From Meconema thalassinum (lineage: Eukaryota > Arthropoda > Insecta > Orthoptera > Tettigoniidae), in assembly GCA_946902985.2 (NCBI GenBank), contig OX336389.2, positions 1,011,995,441 to 1,012,059,440 of the forward strand: 64,000 nucleotides of DNA. The letters run 5' to 3'. The translations under genes were made by a program, and so were the position numbers. Below are positions 42,466 to 53,291 of this stretch, one piece after another. How positions within the stretch are numbered: the first letter of the stretch is position 1; each line of letters opens with the position of its first letter. The notes beneath the pieces were generated by a model. It saw only the letters and a program-made list of their open reading frames with translations. It had not been told where the DNA came from and did not search any database.

Positions 42466-42936
42466 CTAGTTGGCCTGCGAATACAAGAGGAAATCTTTAC
42501 ATGCAATTTTGAAAGTTGTTGGGGATGTACAATTTCTACTGTCACGAGGACAATTATTCAAAATTCTAGTTCCCGATGTGAGAAAAGAGTTATTGAAAGC
42601 AGACGAATTATGCAGAGGAATTACAATTATAGATCCAGATCGCGTGTGATGATCATGAATGGGAGGAAGAAGACGAAAATTGCAAGAGAGATAGTGAGAT
42701 GTGTTATCATTGAGGAGTCGATAGATAAATCTATATATGTGCAGATTTCTTTGCTGTTCTATTTTTAACCACGGCAATGGAGACACATGTGAGGAATATT
42801 TCATGAAAATAATACATCTAAAGCAGGAATTTAAAGCTCTCTGAAGTTTCTTGTTTTGTTCTCTTGTAATATCTGCTATTGCATCGCAGCAGTTAAATAT
42901 TGGGTGTATCAAGGTTTGGGCGAGTCTTATTTTCAT
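42466..42936 (-). pseudogene. LINE reverse transcriptase C-terminal segment
   Basis: An open frame of 156 residues matching the region after the RT palm in Jockey/CR1-type ORF2: LIHPIFNCCD, KLQRALNSCFRCIIF, LPWLKIEQQRNLHIYRFIYR, HTRS and RILNNCPRDSRNCTS. It is the best-preserved part of the split LINE; the M at its start is internal, not an initiator. Confidence 0.75.
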
Positions 42937-43119
42937 ATTAAGGGGTAGAACTGACCGGTTAATCTTGAGTGGATTAAGTGATGAGTCAGTTTTCCTGCAT
43001 ATATTAGTAACGTCCTAATCACAATTCAATGAATCATTTAGTGTGACTCCCAGACTTTTTACCGACTTACGGAACGGAAGAGCAACTCAATTAAGTTGAA
43101 TTTACGAGAGTGGTCTACT

Positions 43120-43505
43120 GTGCAAATGGAAAAGCAATTGTAGCGGCTAGCATTCTTAGCTATTGCCCTGGAGGTCCGTGTTCGGTTCCCGGCCAAGAAA
43201 TTTAATTCTGGTTTAAAGGCTGGAACAAGGTACACTCGGCCTCGTGAGGTAGAATGAGAAGAGGTGGGTTCGATTCCCATATCAGTCATCCTCGAAGTGG
43301 TTTTCCGTGGTTTCCCAATTCTACTCCAGGCAAATGCCGGGATCATTCCTAACGTACCGCCACGAGTGTCTCCTTCCCAACCCTCACCTCAATAACAAAT
43401 ACACTAACACAGCCATCACAATTACACAGTTTGTTAAACAAGGTTACACGCACACTCAAGTACTCGGGGCTAACTGGCCACGCCATCCAAGCGCTTCAAA
43501 TAATA
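43120..43505 (+). mobile_element. tRNA-derived SINE, family 1, nested in the LINE
   Basis: The head AGCGGCTAGCATTCTTAGC and box B (GTTCGGTTCCCGG) are followed by CAAGAAATTTAATTCTGG, CTCGGCCTCGTGAGGTAGAA, GGTTTTCCGTGGTTTCCCA, ATGCCGGGAT and a tail with ACTCGGGGCTAACTGGCCAC. It is the best-preserved family-1 copy in the window and interrupts LINE similarity. Confidence 0.75.
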
Positions 43506-43657
43506 CAACATTAACAACATTTAGTTAGGTTCATGGCAAGAGAATTTTCAGCATCTTAGTGGCTGATTCGCTTCAAATTTAAATTCAGATTTTCAATTGC
43601 TGCATCTACAGTATATCATTTACCTTAGTGTGGCAATATATGCGGTCTGCATATATA

Positions 43658-44485
43658 AGGTGCGTTCAAAAAGTAACGAGACGGAGGCTGTAATGCGCAA
43701 ACCGGTGACGACATCGGCTAATCGTGACGTGTGTAACGAGGTGTGGTTCCGACCAGAGCGTGGAAGGTCACAGTCCGGCGCTAGAGGGCACGCGTGCACG
43801 TCACGTGACGATACAAAGCGAGCAGCAGCATGCATCAATCGTCCAACGCTGCCAGTCGCATTGCAAACAGTGACATGGAGGCGTCAAACGAAGAGCAAAG
43901 AGGTGTTGTTCGGTTTCTGACAGCGAAAGTAGTAGGGGGAACGGACATTCATCGTCGAATGTCACAAGTGTACGACGAACACTACATGTCCCTTGCAAGG
44001 GTCAAGGCGTGGCACAAGCGCTTCAGGGAAGGACGGGTGTCGTTAGCCGATGATGCCCGGTCTAGGACACCCCCCTGCATTACCGATGACAACGTGGAGC
44101 TGGTTGATGCACTCATTACCCAGGACCGCCGAGTGACAGTGAATGCCATAGCCGCCGTAGTCGGATTGAGCGTCGGAAGTGTGCACACCATCATGAAGGA
44201 ACGACTGCACTTGCGGAAAGTGTGTGCCCAATGGGTGCCCCACAGTCTTCAACCACACCAGGAAGCATGTCGAATGGCCTACTGTCTTGGTCTTGGTTGG
44301 ACGATTGATGCATGCTGCTGTTCGCTTTGTATCGTCACGTGACGTGCACGCGTGCCCTCTAGCGACGGGCTGTGACCTTCCACGCTCTGGTCAGAACCAC
44401 ACCTCGTTACACACGCCAAGATTAGCCGATGTCGTCGCCGGTTTGCGCATTACAGCCTTCGGCTCGTTACTTTTTGAACGCACCT
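43658..44485 (+). mobile_element. Foldback mariner derivative, copy 3
   Basis: Flanked by TA (43656-43657 and 44486-44487). Inverted arms of about 190 bp, 43658-43846 and 44296-44485, begin AGGTGCGTTCAAAAAGTAAC. Both arms derive from the mariner 5' end; the right arm is an inverted copy that replaces the catalytic region. It has the same structure as 10163-10981 in opposite orientation. It lies inside the LINE at 42466-45527. Confidence 0.9.
43875..44342 (+). CDS. Truncated mariner transposase, DNA-binding half only
   Basis: From ATG 43875 (MEASNEEQRGVVRFL) it encodes 155 residues; an in-frame ATG at 43830 adds 15. The helix-turn-helix pair of mariner is intact: the first module about residues 8-55 (FLTAKVVGGTDIHRRMSQ), the second about 75-115 (VTVNAIAAVVGLSVGSVHTI). 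The last 20 residues or so (LGWTIDACCCSLCIVT) come from the inverted arm. No catalytic residues remain. No lesion is seen in this or in the matching ORF of copy 1, which is notable for non-autonomous elements. A role as a repressor that occupies transposon ends is possible but unproven. Confidence 0.7.
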   Translation: MEASNEEQRGVVRFLTAKVVGGTDIHRRMSQVYDEHYMSLARVKAWHKRFREGRVSLADDARSRTPPCITDDNVELVDALITQDRRVTVNAIAAVVGLSVGSVHTIMKERLHLRKVCAQWVPHSLQPHQEACRMAYCLGLGWTIDACCCSLCIVT

Positions 44486-45728
44486 TATAGATGGTAGTTT
44501 CAGATTTCTGGTTTCGATGAGATATCCTTCAGATATAAAATGAATCTAGGGGACCGAGAATTGAACCTTGTGATACCCCATTTATTTTGAACTTACACCC
44601 ATCCTTCAGATATAAAATCAATATAGGGGACCGAGAATTGAACCTTGTGGTACCCCATTTATTTTGGACTTAAACCCAGTTCTGTTTTCATTTAAAACTA
44701 CACACTGTCGTGGGTTATGAAGGTACGAGGCGAATAATTTCAGAACAACGTGGCTAGGATTTAAGTATTGCAATTTAGCCACAAGTGTGCCTATATTAAT
44801 GGTGTTAAATGCGCTGCTGATATTTAGAAGAATGAGTAACTTACGATGCGAATGCTTATGAATGCTATCTGATACAGAGCTCTTGTTGGTTTTAAAAACT
44901 ATTTGTGAACATTTCTTCTCGATTAGTCACCAACGTAAATTCAACAGCAAAAACCTTTCTCGCTACTTTTCTGTGATACCATCCTAGAATCTTCAAGTAA
45001 CATTTAAGAAAAAAATCATCACTTCCTTATTATGAAAACAATTACAATCACTGAGAAATAGGGTTTCTTCTACCAACATCAGGCATTCTAAAAGTAAATT
45101 ATTAATCTGTTGTGATCTTTAGTTCATTATCAATGGCGTGATAAGTTTTATACCTGCAAAAATATAAATTCGCGCTAAAATATCGTGATTGTGAAAATTT
45201 GGCCATTTGTTAATTATAATGGCTTTTAATTTTACATAATCACAAAGAGCGGAAAATTTTCTACAAGACCACGCAAACATTTTCTTGGAATTATCCCTTT
45301 GCATTATTGGGAAATGGCAACATCGCTGGGGTAGAAGAGGACGAAGCTAATTGCAAAACATGTGAGTGCGAGTAAGAGGCAAATTTAATTCCGTACTGTC
45401 TTTTAAGGTAAAGACGCTCTATAGTCACGTTACGCTCATCCATTGCTTGTCTTACGTTATTAATGATTTTAATAAGTTGATGATCATGTCCTTTCTTAAA
45501 TCCAGATTGCAACGGATCAAGTAGCAAATACTATTACTGTATTTCCCTAACATGCGCAATGCTATTCTAGTGGTACACCTCTTCGCTGGCTGAACCAAGA
45601 ACTATCTCGAAGTATGGAGTGAGTGTAGTGCACTGTTTCCAAAAATGTGCATAAGGTGATTTTCTGTCCGCCTTTTTTTTTATTTCACTGTTATCAGTTT
45701 GGTAAAGAACTGCACACAAATAATAATA

Positions 45729-46269
45729 CAGGGTGTAACAAAAAGGTGTGGCACAAAATGCAGGACGCAATTCCTCACACGTAGACGAATAAATTTTGTT
45801 ATATGAACATGGGTCCGGAAACGCTTCGTTTCCATGTTATACCTCATTGTCTCCAACGCATAAATCATGAAAAACACACAAGAACAGAACATACCTGCAT
45901 ACCACATGCAGCTCTTTGTCACAGGAGATGTTCAATGTTCTCTCCGTGCGCATTGATGCATGCATCAACCAGCCGTAGTAGTGAATCTCGGATGCGCTGA
46001 TGTATCCCTGCGTATGGTTTCGCAGCCTTCCATAATACGGGCACGCAGACTCTGAACATCTGGTACAGAGGTTCGATACACAAGAGCTTTCAAATGTCCC
46101 CACAAATACAAGTCCAGTGGGCTTAGGTCCGGAGAGCATGGAGGTCAGGCGATGGGGTATAACATGGAAACGAAGCGTTTACGGACCCATGTTCATATAA
46201 CATAATTTCTTCGTCTACGTGTGAGGAATGCGTCCTGCATTTTGTGCCGTACCTTTTTGTTACACCCTG
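45729..46269 (-). mobile_element. 541-bp mariner/Tc1-type MITE with about 115-bp inverted repeats
   Basis: The ends are CAGGGTGTAACAAAAAGGT and the reverse complement, flanked by TA on both sides. Inverted arms run to about 45840 and from about 46155 (sharing CACACGTAGACGAA, TATGAACATGGGTCCG and AACGCTTCGTTTCCATGTTA). The middle, on the minus strand, is a decayed transposase piece with SGPKPTGL and GTFESS frames, resembling the PDLxPLDxYLWGHLK region of a Tc1/mariner group. It has no complete ORF. Confidence 0.85.
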
Positions 46270-48319
46270 TATATCGCTAACATTAAAGCAGCAAAATATT
46301 GAAGGCTTGACCACTTCAGGTGAAACACAATAAAGGACGACTTTACGGAATAGCTCGCCTTAGAGCGGTCATAATTGCTGAAAGTAACACTAGGAAATGA
46401 TATCGAAATCGGAATTCGAACCCGAATGTCCTGCCTTCCGGACAGACTGCATTTACAGGCTACTCAACAGTTAATTTATTACATGATTTTTGTTTTGTGT
46501 GACTGTAAATGTTGTCTTCATAAGCCACTGGAACGACAATTTAACGTAGAACTAAATTACAGGGGCATATTTTTTTATTTCGAAAATCTCATATGCATCA
46601 ACTGGGATTTGATGGGTTGTTTGCCTGATGAGAAACTACAGTAGCTTTGACTCCACAGGGACAATTTGAACTTATTGCACTGTATAGTTACCAAATACAA
46701 TAAAAGTAATTGGAATTGATTCAAACTTATTTAATTAATGATGATTGATGATTCATTACGTTGTATTGATTTACTAACTTGTAAAATGAAGTTTGATGTT
46801 TTTCAGTCGGTCATCACGATTGTACCCAATTGTGATGGCTTATTCCCTAATCCTGGAAGAAAATCGTGAGATTAATAAGTGCACTTGGATGACCAGTTTC
46901 GATCGTCAAGTGATCATCATCAAATCCATTGCACTTAGGCTATACAATCTATGTCTGAAAGTATGGGTGAAAGTATTTACAATATGTGCACTTATTTAGT
47001 TGCAGTATTATTCTTGTCGGCATACTTCATGTCATACTTCACATGGGTCACTTATTTGAAAACAACACTTATATCGCACACTTGGAATAGGAGTACTTTC
47101 ACTCAGCTCTGTAAGGGTTTCACTGCATATTAGAACACACAGATAACTCCTTCTACATATCATACAGTAATTGTTACCACTCGCCTACTCTAATGACGTG
47201 CGAGAGGAGAATATGTAAAGAACCACAGGAAACTATAAAACTTTCAATTTGCATATTTTATCGAGATTTAATACTTTCCGGTTGGTCAGTGCGATTAACA
47301 GGATGGAATCGTTTTGACTGATTGATAAGCATTAAATCTCGTTTACTAAGGCAACACTGAAATATGGCTTCCAACACGATAATTGAAATTTAATTAATCT
47401 GGTAACCAGTGCAGAGTGGTATCTGAACACTAGACTGTACGGCAGTTAGCGAGCACTTTTGCCTACCTCATCAAGAGCAAATATCGATTTGGAAGTCCAA
47501 TACAGAATTAATCATGCTGGGGAAACCTGTTTCTGGCTAAAATCTCTAGTTTTTGACATGTATAATGTCAGTGTTGCAACTAAGATTCTCATGTAGGCCT
47601 ACAACTCAGCTGTAATTTTCACTGAGGGTCACAATGATGGACATGTTATAGAGACGAGATCTTAAAAAGTTGGTACAATATCACTAGTGATACTTTAAAT
47701 AACATGGTAAGACGAACCTACAAATGGCTGTGCCCTTGAAGAGGCACTGGCCGCCAGTATAGAAGTATAGAAGACGACAGTTGAGATTAGCAGGATACTT
47801 TAGTCCTCATGCCCAATAAACGCATTCCCTAACAAGTGTATTATTCAACAGTGGGTAAACGCGGTCTGCGAGATCAGAGGAAGCGATTGTAGGATGCAAT
47901 CAGGGCTAAAATGAAAATGTGTAATATAGATGTCAATAACTGGGAGACCTCAGCTCTCTACCATTCATTCTGGAAGTCACTAGGCACGCTACATTTTGAA
48001 GAAAACCGCCGACGATCGGCGAATGAAAAGAGGCAGCTTAGGGGGAATTGGAAGCGCTCCTGGCTGCCCCAGCTGGAAATACCTATCATCACTGCGACGA
48101 ATTGTGGAACTCCTGCATTGGGCTGCACATTCACTTCTGAAGAAGCACTCAGTTTTAAAACCCTCTCTTTTTAGAGCGTTTTGCTATCATCATCATCAGC
48201 AGCAGCAGCATCATCATGTGTACGCCCTTCGCTTTATTTGTTATGAATTCAGACCCGACCATCTGCCTGCAGTACACAGGAATAGTGACCGGCAAGCTGT
48301 AGGAGCGCAACACATTTGC
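46270..48319. other. Unassigned DNA
   Basis: A tRNA-like fragment (GGAATTCGAACCCG) lies at about 46395-46460. A trinucleotide CAT/CAG stretch lies at 48186-48216. Short open frames show no domain. It ends at the 8-bp target duplication of the hAT element. Confidence 0.4.
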
Positions 48320-48339
48320 ATACATAGTAGTGCTCCCTA

Positions 48340-48460
48340 TTACCCGTGTACCCGTGTACCCGCACAACCGTGTTTTTAAGATCCGTATGCTAAGAATCCG
48401 GGTTCTACTATTTACCCGTGTTCCCGTGTATTCGTGTAATTACGACGGGTACACGGGTCA
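48340..48460. repeat. Left subterminal repeats of the hAT element
   Basis: Several ACCCGTGT-type words occur in direct orientation (TACCCGTGTACCCGTGTACC) and one inverted (GGGTACACGGGTCAC). Such clusters near hAT ends are the usual transposase-binding sites. Confidence 0.8.
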
Positions 48461-48694
48461 CACCGAATATTGTTAAAGAGTGCCGTGTCTGGTAACCTTG
48501 CTCGAACATCTGTTCACGGCAATATCGTGCCATTTATACATGCATTTAGAAATCGTGTTTGCGTGTGCAATGTGTCCGCGCGCGTTTATTCGAATCGAAG
48601 CAGTGTGAAATTAATTAATTATTTGATTGATTATAAAGGTTAGTTCCGAGGATGAGAGAGGAGTAGATACAAAACTATATGTAACGGAATATAA

Positions 48695-48700
48695 TTTATT
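48695..48700 (-). promoter_or_regulatory. Polyadenylation signal of the hAT transposase
   Basis: AATAAA on the minus strand lies about 130 bases after the stop codon at 48829-48831. Confidence 0.5.
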
Positions 48701-48828
48701 ATTTGCACTGTCATTTGACCAAAATGTAACTAAACAACAAAATTAAAATATCAGGCGTAGGAAACGAATACAAAATATAACAGTATAATAAGAACAACAA
48801 TTTCTAGAATTATGACTCATTGACCAAT

Positions 48829-50494
48829 TTACTTTAAGAAAGCTTTGTTTTGGAACAAGAATACTAAGAGGTTTACATTTTCTGGCAGAAGACAATTCCG
48901 TTTGGCTGTGACAATATTTCCAGCAGAGGAAAAGCACCTTTCGAAGCTTGTGGATGTTGCTGGAATACACAAGTGTTTTTTCGCTAGAGCAGCAACCGCA
49001 GGATATTTGTGTTCCCTTGCTTTCCACCACTCGAACGGGTTCATGTCAAAACGAATCTGTGCCTCCGAAAGAAAATCTTCAAATTGAGATTCAGGGCTGT
49101 TCCTTCTCCCACATGGCATTTGATACAAGAACTCCAGGGCACTAATGGTGGAGGGTTGATCGGGATTAACCAAGACTTCAGCTGGTGCATCGCTCTGAAG
49201 CTTATGAAGCACTCTGTCGCGAATACATCGTCGAGCCTCTGCTGTCTCATCTACCAAATCCTTATACCTCGGGTCGAGGAAAGATGCAATCTGTCTGGCT
49301 GTGACAGTACTATCATTTATCCATAGGAGGCCGAACCGATCGTTAAATTCACAAACCAATGTAGACTGCACGTTCTCTGGGAAGCTGTCGTCCGACAACT
49401 CCTGGGTGCTGAGGTGATTTTTAATTAGCGCCTGTATTAGTGGTCGGACCATCGATATGGGAGAATTGTCACCGCAAAAGAGAGTGGTTACCACTTCCAC
49501 AGGTTTAAGGAGCTTGTTTAAAACCTCCATGTGATGCCACTCCTGTTCAGTTACTTGGAGGTTCTGTGCTGTGGCCATTGGCGTGCATGTCCGGTCACCT
49601 AGGACGTTGCTGACGGGGTTCCTGTTTTTCAAAAGGCGCTCGATCATGGCAAAAGTTGAATTCCAGCGGGTGTTGCAGCTCTGAATCAGGGGTTGTTCGG
49701 GCATTGAAAATTGTGCTTGCATTTTTGTCAGCGCACTAGAGGCAACGTTAGAGTGCCGAAAATGGCCAACTATCTTTCTTGCTTTCAGACACACATTAGC
49801 AGCCTTTTCATGAGCAAGAGCCTTGTTTGCAGCAAGCTGTACAGAATGTGCAGCACAAGTCACTTTATCCTTCTCCAGCATATCAAGAGCGCGCACAGCG
49901 TTGACGACGTTGTACGCGTTGTCAGTGACGATGGCGGTGATCTTGTCCTGCACATTCCATTCTTCTGCAACCAATTGCAATTCCGATGCCAGATTTTCTG
50001 AGGTGTGGCGGTCTTCCATTTCATGCGTGGTAAGCGTCATCGCCTTTGGAACCCACTGGGAGTCGATGGTGTGAGCCGCTACCGTCAGGAAAGACGTTTG
50101 TGAGCGAGATGTCCAACAGTCAGATGTAAGGGCAACGCTTGATGCCGCTGATAGTTCACACCGCACATTCTCTCTGACACCATCGGTTAGTAGAGCTAGT
50201 CTCCGCTTAAGGGCATCCTCTGAAATACACAAGTAATTGGGCTCTACAACTGCCATGAACTGCCTAAACCCATCACTGGCACAAAATGGCAAAGGCAGTT
50301 GGTTCACAGCAACCATCCTTGCAAGAGCAGGATGTATTTCCTCTGAGCGTATGGTATCGCACGGACGGTGTGCGTTACCTTCCACGCGTCGCCTGCGTCG
50401 TCTCTTGGCTCGGGATGACCATATCTGTTCCTGCTCCTCATCATCAACATGGTCACCATCTTCAGTGTCTTCCTTTGTGACCTCCGCTTCATGC
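48829..50494 (-). CDS. hAT transposase (ZBED type), exon 2: catalytic and dimerisation domains
   Basis: The exon starts after TTATTACAG at 50495 and encodes about 554 residues to the stop at 48829. An acidic/basic linker (RAKRRRRRR) comes first. The RNase H-like core follows: ALTSDCWTSRSQTSFLTVAAH (first aspartate), IVTDNAYNVVNAV (second aspartate), CAAHSVQLAANKAL, CNTRWNSTFAMIERLL. An alpha-helical insert then leads to FLDPRYK and the C-terminal hAT dimerisation domain: EWWKAREHKYPAVAALAKKH, then SFERCFSSAGNIVTAKRNCL and LLVFLFQNKAF, which holds the conserved W and the glutamate region. It is uninterrupted. The product cuts and joins hAT ends in the nucleus. The frame is open 34 codons above the splice site, so an unspliced start is possible but lacks the BED finger. 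Confidence 0.9.
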
Positions 50495-50959
50495 CTGTAA
50501 TAACACCATATCATTTTTAATGTCGGTGCGAAATGAAAGCCTTCACAACGAGGAAGGTCCTGTGCATTATAAGCACAAATCGTGGAAAGTTGCATTGGAG
50601 ATAAACAAGATCACCGCCTTTCCATTTCGCCGGTACGCGCCACCACCTTGAATATTGCACTTGACAACGATTGAAATGCACGCTTGTCCGGCCAATTCTG
50701 TGCGGAGAGCAGGATGACTCGACTGATTCGCTAATATCTGTGAAATTGTCTATGTATACAGCACACGCCTCAAGGCACAACCCCACGCCGCGCCGCCGCG
50801 CCACCGCACGCTCGTCCTCAAGCTCCCGTAGGTCGCCACCGTTGCGTTCCCGATAAGCCCATCTGTCTAATTGTTGGGACCTTTTATAATTTACGGTATG
50901 CAATTTCCCTCATTTTAACAATCCACCATCTAAATAGTATACGTCATCGAAGAGTTGTA

Positions 50960-51205
50960 TGACTTATGCGAAGAACTATCGCTATTCATTGATGTATAAC
51001 ATCTTTCCACTCGGTATCTGGATATTTTTGTGGCACTCGGTAGCTGGACATTTTTTTGGAAGTGATTTTGGAAAAGGGACGGAAGTGGATGGGACGGAAG
51101 TGCATGGGACTGAAACAATGAGCGCGCGTGGTGGCGGAGATCGGTACAACGACGTACTGTCGACCATGTGGCTATGTGGAATCTATATCGCATCAACAAA
51201 CACTC
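50960..51205 (-). repeat. Dispersed repeat nested in the hAT intron
   Basis: The minus strand matches the flanks of the 35340-35810 repeat: ATTCCACATAGCCACATGG, GCGCGCTCATTGTTTC, TCCAAAATCACTTCC and CCGAGTGGAAAGATGTTATA. The centre has two short GGACGGAAGTGSATG units instead of the 63-bp minisatellite. It lies wholly within the intron (52456-50495), so it need not harm the transposase. Confidence 0.75.
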
Positions 51206-52456
51206 CAAACAACGTAGGAATTCAGTATATTAACACAGACCACTAACAATAATTGAAACTTCGTTGGTCTAAACGTATCACTGGGAGAAACACATTTAAT
51301 ATACTTTCTGCACACCTAATTTTTAATCACGCCTATACTTAGCAGTGCACTCAATCAGCAAAAAGAGGCCATTTTCAATAACATCGCTGGCATTGGTTCA
51401 CTAACTGGCCGGTATAGAGCGCAGCTCGCATCAAGTAGGCAGTGGATTGCTTCCGCCACGGCCAACAGGATGCGAGCGCATCCAGTCGGCCGTGCTCCCG
51501 CATACCATAATTTAACTAGTTGAAGGTAGATGTCACTACTGCAGATCCATTGGAGAACTTTGTTTTAATTTAATATATATTTTCCATTGTAAACTTCACA
51601 ATATAACGCTCAATTGTATAACGCCTCAGTACCCAAATAACAATAAATATAAAAAATCAAGCAAAAAAAATACAACTCTGTTAGGATTAGAACCCCAGCC
51701 GGCAGGTTGGGAGACCAACGCTGTAACCACAGACCTAAATATGTCTTCCCAAAATGAATGTTATCAATCGATTAAGATACAACGTCTTAGCAAATAACAA
51801 TTATGATTTATTATTAAGGTCAGGAATTTGCACTGGAATTATACAAGTAGTTATTTCAATGACCAACAGAGTTCACTGTTAACAAGGGATTTGCGCTCCC
51901 GGGACACACATAGTAGGATAACATGTCATATGTTACACATCATATGCGACTTCTGTAAGACTCGTATATTCCTTTTTAACGTGTGCGCTAAATACCGGTG
52001 CGCGACGGAGTGAGCGGTGGCGTGCTGCCGTGGTGGCGCGCGGTAAGTGGATAAGCGAGTGTGACGGTGGCATGAACCGAAAATAATACAGATCGTAGCG
52101 AATCAGTCAAGTAGTCTGCATTAGACTGAAATGTCTGGGAAAGCGGTAAATTTCAACATATGTCCAGTTCCATTTGGGGAAGGCAGCACCGCGGCGCCGG
52201 CGCGACACCACTTCGCCTTCGGCGCTCATGACATGGCCTACTGACCGAAGGTGGTGGGAGTGTCGCGGAAGCGCTTGCGTCTAGCCGTGAAAGTGTGTTG
52301 TTCACAGAAGTTGGTCGTATGTAAACAAAACCAACGTAAACGGTACTAGACTATTTATTGTCAAATCAGAAGGACATTTCTGTAGGAGGTCGTGGTAACC
52401 ACGGTACGCTTACGCATACGTATGGCGTAACACAATTTGTATACATAATTACTTAC
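51206..52456 (-). other. Remainder of the hAT transposase intron
   Basis: Non-coding. It holds a tRNA-like fragment (minus, about 51685-51745), a 50-bp segment shared with 34440-34500 (about 51930-51985), and a GC-rich stretch at 52000-52290 that might contain an alternative promoter or exon. Donor CGTGG|GTAAGT is at 52457/52456 and acceptor TTACAG at 50496-50495. Confidence 0.6.
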
Positions 52457-52647
52457 CCACGTTTGCTTGGCGACGTTTGTTGATTTTCCATCTTCCGGTG
52501 TATCGTTTTCAAGTGGCGTCCGATGGCTCCCGTGGACCCACCAGCACAGGAATACTCATTGTTTTCGGCAGGAGAACATAGAGAGCAATAGGCCTTATCT
52601 CCTTTCCGTTCCGCGTACTTCCATACCCAACTGCTTGTTTTCCCCAT
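52457..52647 (-). CDS. hAT transposase (ZBED type), exon 1: BED zinc finger
   Basis: The exon encodes 64 residues from ATG 52647. The BED finger has W7/W9, C21-x2-C24 and H45-x4-H50 (SSWVWKYAERKG..., CSLC, HLKTIH), the order of BED-type fingers that bind transposon ends. The exon ends CGTGG|GTAAGT. Splicing to 50494 joins GG with G to make a glycine codon and keeps the frame, so the full product is about 618 residues. A promoter must lie in 52650-53198 within the right end of the element; no clear TATA was identified. Confidence 0.85.
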
Positions 52648-53019
52648 TTCTCCTCTACCACGCAGCGCGTGCTAGCTGTGGTTTGACTACTATGATCGTA
52701 CTGAAATGAACGCGTGTTCTTCGATCAGGTTAGAATTCTGCCCTCCAGGGGCGCCCTAACGAATAAGGGATGCGCGGTGCCCGAAAATTTGAATCATTCG
52801 GTGCCGTGTTCATAGTATTTCGAAAACATCCTTTCACAAAATACGCAGTGTTGTCGTTTCACTTATTCTTCGTAATAGCAAAAACTTTATATTTTAATGT
52901 TTGCTGTATTCGTCTTATCGATTCTATATTTGTTTTCAATTAAATGGGTCATTAGTGCAACAAAATGTCAAAAACATTCTTCCAAAATCGAGAAAACCAC
53001 ATGGGCACACGATAAGACA

Positions 53020-53172
53020 TATATACCCGTGAAACCCATGTACGCGGACCTTCATACACGGGTACACGGGTGGTACTACTCGTGTACCCGTGTACACGTG
53101 TACTTACTGCTACACGGATTCTTAGAGCATACCTACCCGTGTACACGTGTCCCGGGTTACACGGGTACACGT
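53020..53172. repeat. Right subterminal repeats of the hAT element
   Basis: It has many ACCCGTGT and ACACGGGT words in both orientations (ACACGGGTACACGGGTGGTA, CTCGTGTACCCGTGTACACG, CTACCCGTGTACACGTGT). It is denser than the left cluster, as is common at the transposase-promoter end. Confidence 0.8.
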
Positions 53173-53291
53173 CAATCCGTGTCTCATCGGTAGCCCTAAT
53201 ACATAGCCATCAATATTACACGACAGCACACATTTTCCATTGCAAACAATTACAAACTGAAAACAATTTTGGGATATTAATTGATGATAAA

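Larger units (their letters stand above)
42466..45527 (-). mobile_element. LINE (Jockey/CR1-like) split by a SINE and a foldback mariner
   Basis: Minus-strand RT pieces fall in order. LLDPLQSGFKKGHDHQ and VRQAMDERNVTIERL lie at 45527-45400. LLILLNISSAFNTIN (motif A, with Asn at the catalytic position) and a GVPQGSILGP-type motif B lie at 44840-44540. AAIENLNLNLKRIS lies near 43590. KSLGVTLNDSLNCD lies near 43050-43010. The C-terminal ORF 42936-42466 (LIHPIFNCCDAIADITREQN, KLQRALNSCFRCIIF) ends it. The mariner (43658-44485) and a SINE (about 43120-43505) sit between these pieces. A tandem duplication of about 75 bp (44527-44675) repeats motif B. All coding parts are broken. Confidence 0.75.
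48328..53198 (-). mobile_element. Complete hAT DNA transposon with exact 8-bp target duplications
   Basis: The 8-bp duplication ATACATAG lies immediately outside both ends (48320-48327 and 53199-53206). The terminal inverted repeats are short and imperfect: TAGTGCTCCCTAT on the left and, reverse complemented, TAGGGCTACCGAT on the right. Subterminal ACCCGTGT/ACACGGGT repeats occur at both ends, and GTATGCT-AAGAATCCG is shared inverted at 48386 and about 53133. A two-exon transposase on the minus strand fills the centre. Its 1.96-kb intron holds a nested dispersed repeat. The length is 4,871 bp. No lesion was seen, so it may be autonomous. Confidence 0.95.

Noticed and set aside
50517..50903. 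Minus-strand 128-residue frame in the hAT intron as an alternative first exon
   Set aside because: It lacks a BED finger and a convincing donor site, while the exon at 52457-52647 splices in frame. It could still be an alternative leader, but this is unsupported.
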